In this document: positions 57,886 to 64,000 of the stretch, one piece after another | Layout of the letters: each line of letters begins with the position of its first letter | How positions within the stretch are numbered: position 1 is the stretch's first letter | Assembly (NCBI RefSeq): GCF_003574625.1 | Contig: NZ_QNUJ01000003.1 | Span: 310,001-374,000 of the forward strand | Length of the DNA: 64,000 bases | Direction: 5' to 3' | DNA from: Shinella zoogloeoides | GTDB lineage: Bacteria; Pseudomonadota; Alphaproteobacteria; Rhizobiales; Rhizobiaceae | Position numbers and translations under genes: made by a program | The notes under the pieces: model-generated | What the model was told of the DNA's origin: nothing | Databases searched by the model: none | The model's input: only the letters and a program-made list of their open reading frames with translations

Positions 57886-58664
57886 CGGCCCGCCTCGCGG
57901 ATCAGCGGCGGTGTTGCGAGATCGCGGTGGCTGGCGATCAGGGCGGCGGTGTAGGCGGCTTGCGGCCTCGCGAGAACCTTGCCCGTCGCGCCCGTCTCGA
58001 CCAGCATGCCGTCGCGGAAGATCGCGACGTGGTCGGCGAAGCCGGAGGCGAGCGCGATATCATGGGTGACGAAGACCAGCGTCATGCCGCCCTCGCGCAC
58101 GAGTTCGTCGAGCAGCGCGACGATCTCCGCCTGCACCACCATGTCGAGCGCGCTGGTCGGCTCGTCGGCGATCAGGAGGCCCGGCCTTGCCGCAAGGGCG
58201 GCGGCAATCGCCACGCGCTGGCGCTGGCCGCCGGAGAGCTGGTGCGGGAAGGCGTGCAGGGCCTTGTGGGGATCGGGGATATGCACCCGCTCCAGCATTT
58301 CCAGCGCGCGGGCCTCCCCTTGCCTGCGGGAAAGGCCAAGATGCCGGCGCGCGCCTTCGGCGACCTGCTCGCCGACGGTCAGCACCGGGTTGAGGCTGGC
58401 GGACGGGTCCTGGAAGACGAAGCCGATATCGCGGCCGGCGCGCGGAGGGCGGTCCGCCGACCAGCGGAGGCTCCCGGCAACGGAGGCCCCATCCGGCAGC
58501 AGGCCGGCCAGCGCCCGCGCGAAGGTGCTCTTGCCCGATCCGCTTTCGCCGATGATCGCCAGCCGCTCGCCGCCGGGGATATCGAGATCGATGGCCTTCA
58601 GGGCGGGCATGGTCTCGCCGCGATAGGTGACGGCGAGTCGCCGTATCTCGCACAGCACCGTCAT
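57882..58664 (-). CDS. Peptide/nickel ABC transporter ATPase, DppD-like (short)
   Basis: A 260-residue ATPase starting at ATG 58664. Walker A is GESGSGKST (about 38-46), the oligopeptide-type Q-loop is VFQDPSASLNPVLTVGEQV, the signature HQLSGGQRQRVAIAAALAAR, and Walker B LLIADEPTSALD. As with its partner, the C-terminal region ends near 260 residues rather than about 330. With the DppF-like protein it forms the motor pair of the importer. The frame open to 59534 is an overlap with the permease and is not coding. Confidence 0.9.
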
Positions 58665-59491
58665 GCCGCCCCTCCCCGGCTGGAGAGCGCTTTGCCCAAT
58701 CCTTCGCTGAGGAGATAGACGCCGACGACCGTCACGACCAGCGCGAGGCCGGGGAAGATGGAGAGGAAGGGCGAGGAGCGCAGGACGTTGCGCCCCTCGG
58801 CGATCATCGATCCCCAGGTGACGATGTTCGGATCGCCGAGGCCGAGGAAGGAGAGCGCGGCTTCCGTCAGGATCGCCGCGGCGACTATGATGGCCGCAAG
58901 CGCCAGAACGGGCGGCAGGACGTTCGGCAGGATTTCCCGAAAGGCGATCTCCATCGGATGCATGCCGACAACGCGGGCGGAGGCGACATAGTCGCGCTCG
59001 CGCACGGACAACACCTGCGCCCGCGTCAGCCGCGCCGGATCGGCCCAGGCGCCGAGCGCGATGGCGAGCACCACGACCGGCACGGACGCGCCGATCACGC
59101 TGACGAAGGCGAGCGCCAGGAGGAAACTCGGCACGATCTGGAAGGCATCGACCACACGCATCAGCGCCTCGTCGACGATCCCGCCGGCAAAGCCCGCCGC
59201 AAGGCCGACGCAAAGGCCGATGGCAAGGGCGGCACACGCCGCCGCGAGCCCGACGAGGAGCGAGGTGCGCGCGCCATGCACGATCCCCGCCAGCACATCG
59301 CGCCCCAGCCTGTCCGTGCCGAGCGGAAAGGCGGGATCGGTGAAGGGCGCGGTCAGCGCGCGGCCGGCGATGCGCAGCGGATCGCCGGGGGCAAGCACCG
59401 GCGCGAACAGCGCGACGAGGGCGAGCACAGCGAGAAGGCCGAGCCCGATGGCGCCCTCCGGCGTGCGCAGCAGTTTCCGCAGCAGCCTCAT
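58661..59491 (-). CDS. Peptide ABC transporter permease, DppC-like
   Basis: A 276-residue permease. The N-terminal helix (GLGLLAVLALVALFAPVLAP) and loop FPLGTDRLGRDVLAGIVHGA are the DppC hallmark. The EAA loop is VREREYVASARV-like (VRERDYVASARVVGMHPMEI), followed by HxLPN-like REILPNVLPPVLALA and LSFLGLGDPNIVTWGSMI. Start ATG 59491 overlaps the DppB stop. Confidence 0.92.
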   Translation of the reverse strand: MRLLRKLLRTPEGAIGLGLLAVLALVALFAPVLAPGDPLRIAGRALTAPFTDPAFPLGTDRLGRDVLAGIVHGARTSLLVGLAAACAALAIGLCVGLAAGFAGGIVDEALMRVVDAFQIVPSFLLALAFVSVIGASVPVVVLAIALGAWADPARLTRAQVLSVRERDYVASARVVGMHPMEIAFREILPNVLPPVLALAAIIVAAAILTEAALSFLGLGDPNIVTWGSMIAEGRNVLRSSPFLSIFPGLALVVTVVGVYLLSEGLGKALSSRGGAA

Positions 59492-60477
59492 GCGCCGCGC
59501 TCCGAGGCCCCGACGCGGGGGTCGAGCGCGGCATAGACGATGTCGATCGCGAGATTGACGAGGATGACCAGCACCGCGCTTACGACGATGATGCCGGTGA
59601 GCAGCGCCGTATCGCGCCCGCTCACCGCCTCCTGCGCGAGCCGCCCGAAGCCGGGAATGGCGAAGATGCTCTCGATGACGACGCTGCCGCCGAGCATGGC
59701 GGCCGATTGCAGGCCGAGCATGGTGACGAGCGGCAGAAGGGCATTGCGCGCTACATGCCGGAGCACGATCTGCGCCCGCGACAGGCCCTTCGATTGCGCG
59801 AAGAGCACGAAATCCAGCCCCCACACCTCCGCCATCCCCGCCCGCATGACGCGCAGGAAGAGCGCCATGTAGACCAGCGTCAGCGTCGCGACCGGCAGGG
59901 CCAGATGGGCGGCGATGTCGGCGACGCGGGAAAGGCCCGTGCGGCCGGAGGCGATGGTCTCGATGCCGGATGTCGGCAGCCAGCGCAACTGCACGGCGAA
60001 GACGATGCTGAGGACGAGGCCGAGCCAGAAGCTGGGGATGGCGTAGAGGACGAGCGAGAGAGTCGAAAGCACCCGGTCGCGGCCGCTGCCTGGCCTCGCG
60101 CCGGCCACGATGCCGAGCGCCGAGCCGATGGCGAAAGAGAGTGCCGTGGCGCTGCCCATCAGAAGCAGCGTGTTGGGCAGGCGCTCGAGGATGAGGTCGC
60201 GCACCGGCCGGTCGAAGGCGACGGACCAGCCGAGATCGAGCCTTGCGAGCGAGGAGAGGTAGAGCCAGAGCCGCGCCGCCACGGACTGGTCGAGGCCGTA
60301 GGAGGCCCGCAGCGACTGGGCGATGGCCGCATCCCCGCCGCCGATGGAGAGGAGATAGGCATCGACGGCATCGCCCGCCGCCGTCTCCAGCAGCAGGAAT
60401 GTCAGGACGACGACGATCAGCAGCACGGGAATGCTGCCGATCGCGCGGCGTCTCAGCAATCGAAGGGCTCGGTTCAC
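59488..60477 (-). CDS. Peptide ABC transporter permease, DppB-like
   Basis: A 329-residue permease from GTG 60477. N-terminal helix IGSIPVLLIVVVLTFLLLET and the DppB pattern LGLDQSVAARLWLYLSSLAR, LDLGWSVAFDRPVRDLILER are visible, then EVWGLDFVLFAQSKGLSRAQ and RNALLPLVTMLGLQSAAMLG, ending GRDTALLTGIIVVSAVLVIL. The usual coupling loop is present. Lies 37 bases after the binding-protein gene. The ribosome site is weak, so translation may rely on coupling. Confidence 0.9.
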   Translation of the reverse strand: MNRALRLLRRRAIGSIPVLLIVVVLTFLLLETAAGDAVDAYLLSIGGGDAAIAQSLRASYGLDQSVAARLWLYLSSLARLDLGWSVAFDRPVRDLILERLPNTLLLMGSATALSFAIGSALGIVAGARPGSGRDRVLSTLSLVLYAIPSFWLGLVLSIVFAVQLRWLPTSGIETIASGRTGLSRVADIAAHLALPVATLTLVYMALFLRVMRAGMAEVWGLDFVLFAQSKGLSRAQIVLRHVARNALLPLVTMLGLQSAAMLGGSVVIESIFAIPGFGRLAQEAVSGRDTALLTGIIVVSAVLVILVNLAIDIVYAALDPRVGASERGA

Positions 60478-60514
60478 GCTGCGACAGACCTTGCGCTGTT
60501 CTCGGCCGACCCTA

Positions 60515-62125
60515 TCACGACTGGAGCGCGGTATCTGCCCAGTTGGAAACCGCCCAGCGCGGATTGCTGGCGACGTTCAGCACCGTATCGCGCGCGACCG
60601 TGATGAAGCCCCATTCGGCGACGTTGATCAGCGGCAGGTCGGAGACGACCAGCTTCTGGAACTGCCGGTAGAGTTCAGTGCGCGCAGCAGTGTCGATGGT
60701 CTCCGCCGCCTTGGCGATGACGGCGTCGAGCTCCGCATTGGCATAGCCGCCCTGGTTGGAGAAGCCGACGCCGGCGGGAATGCCGGATTGCACGAGGATG
60801 GTCGTGGAGATCGCCGGATCGCCGCGGAAGACCGGCGGGGCGACGGCGAGGTCGAAATCGTGGTCGGTATACACCGCCTGCTGGTGCGCGGCGGCATCGG
60901 CATTGACCAACGCCGCGTCGATACCGATTTCGGCGAGCGCCTGGCGCAGGTAATCGCCGAACTGGCGCGTCTCGTTGAAATAGGGCGCGGGGCGCAGCTT
61001 CAGCGAAAAGCGCTTGCCGTCCGCGCCTTTGGCATAGCCGGCCTCGTCGAGCAGCGCGTTGGCCCTGGCGACATCGAAATCGTAGGCCGGCACGTCGGCA
61101 TCGTAGAATTCCGGCGCGTTCTTCGGCACGGGGCCGGTGGAGGCGGCGGCATAGCCGAGGAAGATCGTGTCGACCACGAATTTCTTGTCGATGGCATGGG
61201 CGATGGCCTGACGCACCTTGAGGTCGGCCAGCTCCTTGCGGCGGTGGTTGATCTCCACGACGAGCTGGTAGGTCAGCGCCTCGTAGCCCTTGGTGATGAC
61301 CTCGATGCCCGGCACCTTGGAAATGCGGTCGAGATCGGTGAGCGGCACGGCGGAGAAGGCGGCGAGCTGGATCTCCTCGGCCTCCAGCGCCGCGCCCGCA
61401 CCGGCGCGGTCCGGCAGCACGCGGAAGATGATCTCGTCGAGCTTCGGCTGGCCCTTGTCCCAATAGGCCTCGTTGCGGGTCAGGCGGTAATATTCGCCGG
61501 GCTTGTATTCGGCAAAGCGGAACGGGCCGGTGCCGACGAGCTGGATATTCGCCGGGTTGGCGGCGATGTCCGTGCCCTCGTAGAGGTGCTTCGGGATGAC
61601 GCTGCTGACGACGGGCAGCGCGTTGCGGATAAGCTGGAGCGGCGTGGGCCTGGAGAAGCGGAAGATCGCGGTCGCCGCGTCCGGCGTCTCGACGGCCTCC
61701 AGATTGGCGAAGACGATACGGCCGAGATTCTGCAAGGGTTTCCAGACCTCGAGCGCCGAGAAGGCGACGTCGGCGGAGGTGAAGGGCTTGCCGTCGTGCC
61801 AGGTCACGCCCTCGCGCAGGCGGAACGTCACCGAAAGCCCGTCTTCCGAACCCTCCCAGGCGGTGGCAAGGCGCGGCGCGAGCCCATCCTTGCCGTCGAA
61901 GGACGCTTCTGCCAGCGGCTCCACCACCTTGCTCGCGACGAAGAACACGCCGTTGGAGGCGACGATGGCGGGGTTGAGGTTCTTCGGCTCGGAATCGGCC
62001 GCCACGATCAGCCGGCCGCCGGACGGCGCATCCTGAGCGAAGGCAAGGGTCGGCAGGGCCGTGGAGGCCAGCAGCGCCGCCGCGGCTTGCAAGAAGGTAC
62101 GCCGGGTTGGGGTCACGGTCAGCAT
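60515..62125 (-). CDS. Peptide ABC transporter substrate-binding protein (family 5)
   Basis: A 536-residue periplasmic binding protein. ATG 62125 has AGGAG five bases upstream. The signal region RRTFLQAAAALLASTALPTL is twin-arginine-like (TPTRRTFLQ). Family 5 motifs: NPAIVASNGVFFVASKVVEP, PRLATAWEGSEDGLSVTFRL, WHDGKPFTSADVAFSALEVW, VGTGPFRFAEYKPGEYYRL and LPLINVAEWGFITVARDT. Peptides are the default ligands; other members bind opines or nickel. The divergent peptidase gene supports peptides. Confidence 0.9.
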   Translation of the reverse strand: MLTVTPTRRTFLQAAAALLASTALPTLAFAQDAPSGGRLIVAADSEPKNLNPAIVASNGVFFVASKVVEPLAEASFDGKDGLAPRLATAWEGSEDGLSVTFRLREGVTWHDGKPFTSADVAFSALEVWKPLQNLGRIVFANLEAVETPDAATAIFRFSRPTPLQLIRNALPVVSSVIPKHLYEGTDIAANPANIQLVGTGPFRFAEYKPGEYYRLTRNEAYWDKGQPKLDEIIFRVLPDRAGAGAALEAEEIQLAAFSAVPLTDLDRISKVPGIEVITKGYEALTYQLVVEINHRRKELADLKVRQAIAHAIDKKFVVDTIFLGYAAASTGPVPKNAPEFYDADVPAYDFDVARANALLDEAGYAKGADGKRFSLKLRPAPYFNETRQFGDYLRQALAEIGIDAALVNADAAAHQQAVYTDHDFDLAVAPPVFRGDPAISTTILVQSGIPAGVGFSNQGGYANAELDAVIAKAAETIDTAARTELYRQFQKLVVSDLPLINVAEWGFITVARDTVLNVASNPRWAVSNWADTALQS

Positions 62126-62201
62126 CTCTCTCTCCTGCTTCGACATGTCGTTCGCGATAGTGGTGGCGAATCGCCCTCGATGACAGAGAGGAAATTCTCT
62201 C

Positions 62202-62234
62202 GACCCGCCTTGCAAGAACAAATTGTTGCGGGTC
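62202..62234. promoter_or_regulatory. Nested inverted repeat between peptide operon and peptidase
   Basis: GACCCGC (62202-62208) and GCGGGTC (62228-62234) enclose AACAA-A-TTGTT (62217-62227). It lies 77 bases before the binding-protein gene and 161 before the peptidase gene, so it may be a shared operator. No regulator gene adjoins. Confidence 0.45.
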
Positions 62235-62394
62235 GGCCTTCGAGGCTTCCCGCCTCTCCATTGCAGCCTTGCCGCGGGCAGAGTATGCCGCGCTTTACGA
62301 GTGCAATACGGTTGGTGTGCCGAGCCGCCGGGCTCGCGCGAAACGCCCTCGGCAGCCGTATCGTCATTCCCGCCACCTGAACGAGGACAAGACC

Positions 62395-63498
62395 ATGAAC
62401 GAACAGACCGCCGCCCGACTCAAGGCCCTGCGCCAGCGCATGGCGGAGACCGGTACCGGCCTCGTCGCCGTCGCGCCCGGCTCCCACATGGACTGGGTTC
62501 TGGGCTTCCATCCGCATCCCGACGAGCGCCCCTGCCTGCTGCTCATCGGCCCGGAGAAGGAGGCCTTCCTGATGCCGGCGCTGAATGCCGAGGGCACCCG
62601 CGAATTCACCGATATCGCCTTCCATAACTGGGCGGATGAGGAAGGCCCGGATTCGGCCCTGCGTGCGGCGTTGTCGGCCATCGGCGCTGAAGCGCCGGGC
62701 CTCGTCGCGCTGGACGAGACGATGCGGGCGGACTTCGCCCTGCTGCTCCTCGACGCGCTGCCCGCCGACACGCGCCGCGACTTCACGCCGGCAACGCTCG
62801 GCGGCCTTCGCATGCGCAAGGACGGCAGCGAATATGCCAGGCTGAAGATGAATGCCGGCATCGCCGACCGCGCCATGGAAGCGGCCTTCGCGGCGATCAG
62901 GCCGGGCATGACCGAGAAGGAGCTTGCCGCCGAAATCCGCGCGCACTTTTCCTCGGAAGGCGCTTCACCGCAATTCTGGATCGTCGGCGCAGGCGGCAAC
63001 GGCGCCTTCCCGCACCATTCGGCCAGCGACCGGGTCATCCGGGAGGGCGATGCGGTGGTGATCGACATCGGCGGGCGCAAGCAGGGCTTCCCCTCCGACA
63101 TCACCCGCATGGCCGTCGTCGGCATGCCGCCGGAAGGCTATGGCGAGATCCACACCATCGTCGAGAAGGCCGTGCAGGCCGCGCTGAAGGCCGCCCGCCC
63201 GGGCGTCGTGGCGCGCGAGGTGGATGCCGCGGCCCGCAAGGTCATTGCCGATGCGGGCTATGGCGAGTATTTCGTGCACCGCACGGGCCACGGCATGGGC
63301 ATCGACGGGCATGAACCGCCCTACATCACCGCGACCTCCGAAACGGTGCTGGAGGAAGGCATGGTCTTCTCCATCGAGCCCGGCATCTACCTGCCCGGCC
63401 GTTTCGGCATCCGCCTGGAGGACATCGTGATCCTGCGCGAGAACGGGCCGGAAGTCCTTTCCTCCCTCCCGCGCACGGTTCACATCGCGCGAATCTGA
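62395..63498 (+). CDS. M24 metallopeptidase, Xaa-Pro peptidase type
   Basis: A 367-residue peptidase that removes N-terminal residues before proline or cleaves Xaa-Pro dipeptides. ATG 62395 follows GAGGA. The N-terminal creatinase-like domain spans about 1-135. The pita-bread domain has all five metal ligands: Asp in VVIDIGGRKQGFPSDITRMA (two), His in HRTGHGMGIDGHEPPYI, Glu in VFSIEPGIYLPG and Glu in GIRLEDIVILREN. No signal peptide. It is divergent from the peptide importer, so it probably hydrolyses imported peptides. Confidence 0.9.
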   Translation: MNEQTAARLKALRQRMAETGTGLVAVAPGSHMDWVLGFHPHPDERPCLLLIGPEKEAFLMPALNAEGTREFTDIAFHNWADEEGPDSALRAALSAIGAEAPGLVALDETMRADFALLLLDALPADTRRDFTPATLGGLRMRKDGSEYARLKMNAGIADRAMEAAFAAIRPGMTEKELAAEIRAHFSSEGASPQFWIVGAGGNGAFPHHSASDRVIREGDAVVIDIGGRKQGFPSDITRMAVVGMPPEGYGEIHTIVEKAVQAALKAARPGVVAREVDAAARKVIADAGYGEYFVHRTGHGMGIDGHEPPYITATSETVLEEGMVFSIEPGIYLPGRFGIRLEDIVILRENGPEVLSSLPRTVHIARI

Positions 63499-63548
63499 CA
63501 TCATCGGGGGCGGCCTGCCTCGCAGCGCCGCCCCGGACGAAAACCTTC

Positions 63549-64000
63549 TCAATTGAGCGCGAGTCCAGCGTCGGCGACGGCGCGGGTGAAAAGCCGACTA
63601 TCTCCGACGGGAGCAAGGGCGGACCGCTCCTTCAGCAGTTCGAGGAAGTCGTGGCCCGCCGCCCACCGGCCGAAACCGCTCGCGACATTGATATGGCCGG
63701 CCGCGCCGATATCGATCAGGTCACTGCCCCAGGCTCGCGCGGTCCGGCGCAGCCGGTCGAGCGGCATGTAGGGATCGTTGAGGCTGCCGACCACGAGCGT
63801 CGGGAACGGCAGGCGGCGGAGCGGCATCGCACCGAAGCGGACGATACAGGGATGCAGCGTCTCGGTGGCGTCGAGGTCGCAGGGCGCGACAAGCAGCGCG
63901 CCGCGGATGCGCGCGGCGAGCGGGCTTTCCGCGAAATGCGCCGCCAGCACGCAGCCGAGGCTGTGACCGACGAGCCAGACGTCCCGGCCGATCATCTCGA
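63549..64000 (-). CDS. RBBP9/YdeN-family serine hydrolase (partial)
   Basis: The 3' part of a gene that continues beyond the right edge; the family is about 185-200 residues and the nucleophile here is only about nine residues into the visible part, so roughly 50 N-terminal residues are missing. Motifs are WLVGHSLGCVLAAHFAE (Ser nucleophile), VVGSLNDPYMPLDRL (Asp) and IDIGAAGHINVASGFG (His). Small alpha/beta hydrolases of this kind have poorly known substrates. It converges on the peptidase gene with 50 bases between. Confidence 0.85.
   Translation of the reverse strand, partial: EMIGRDVWLVGHSLGCVLAAHFAESPLAARIRGALLVAPCDLDATETLHPCIVRFGAMPLRRLPFPTLVVGSLNDPYMPLDRLRRTARAWGSDLIDIGAAGHINVASGFGRWAAGHDFLELLKERSALAPVGDSRLFTRAVADAGLALN

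Overview
The window is about 64 kb of GC-rich DNA. It looks like a chromosome or large replicon of an alphaproteobacterium in the Rhizobiaceae (Shinella, Ensifer/Sinorhizobium or Rhizobium type). The reasons are the Pha-type multisubunit cation/proton antiporter, a GTTC-N7-GTTC SOS box in front of an imuA-imuB-dnaE2 cassette, GGAAC-N17/18-GTT promoters of the EcfG general stress response, a single-domain FrcA-like sugar ABC ATPase, and intergenic repeats of kinds that recur in rhizobial genomes. I saw no rRNA, convincing tRNA, CRISPR array, insertion sequence or phage module. Nearly all genes look intact; only the two at the window edges are partial. Genus-level placement is inference.

Layout. 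1-3.3 kb: the end of an ABC exporter (permease and ATPase), a Tat-type secreted protein, and a periplasmic alkaline phosphatase with a candidate Pho box. 3.4-9.0 kb: a GntR-controlled amino-sugar operon with nanE, a NanK-like ROK kinase, and a CUT1 binding protein plus two permeases but no ATPase. 9.2-16.1 kb: a ribitol operon (D-ribulokinase, ribitol 2-dehydrogenase, three-part CUT2 importer) divergent from a LacI regulator with two palindromic operator candidates. 16.2-19.5 kb: a 53-residue membrane protein absent from ordinary gene calls, an AGE-family sugar isomerase, a DUF3307 membrane protein, a 106 bp rhizobial repeat and an unrecognised two-HTH protein. 19.7-24.7 kb: an AraC regulator and a compact operon (class III aminotransferase, glutamine-synthetase-like ligase, HDAC-family deacetylase) that reads as acetylpolyamine or amine catabolism. 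24.7-30 kb: lldD, class II fba with a clear terminator, and an FtsK/SpoIIIE translocase with no membrane segments.

30.2-36.8 kb: phaAB-C-D-E-F-G, with every junction overlapping. 37.1-41.8 kb: DUF2934, DUF454, photolyase, then phnN-phnM-DUF1045 without the C-P lyase core. 41.8-42.4 kb has no gene. 42.4-46.4 kb: an EcfG-type stress gene, an unusually long 2-hydroxyacid dehydrogenase and a divergent CocE-family hydrolase. 46.5-52.7 kb: the imuA-imuB-dnaE2 mutagenesis cassette with its LexA box, and two convergent DUF883/ElaB-like stress genes, each behind an EcfG-type promoter. 52.8-56 kb: a GlxA-family regulator, SMP-30 lactonase, and TetR with a RibD/DHFR-like reductase. 56-64 kb: a peptide ABC importer with a class V aminotransferase and a divergent M24 peptidase, and a partial RBBP9-like hydrolase at the edge.

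Functionally the region is mostly nutrient scavenging (phosphate esters, amino sugars, ribitol, polyamines, phosphonate intermediates, peptides) plus stress and DNA-damage functions. The points most worth checking are the repeated GntR operator, the ATPase-less amino-sugar importer, the nested LacI palindrome, the amine operon with its promoter/operator, the three EcfG-type promoters, and the overlooked small membrane protein.
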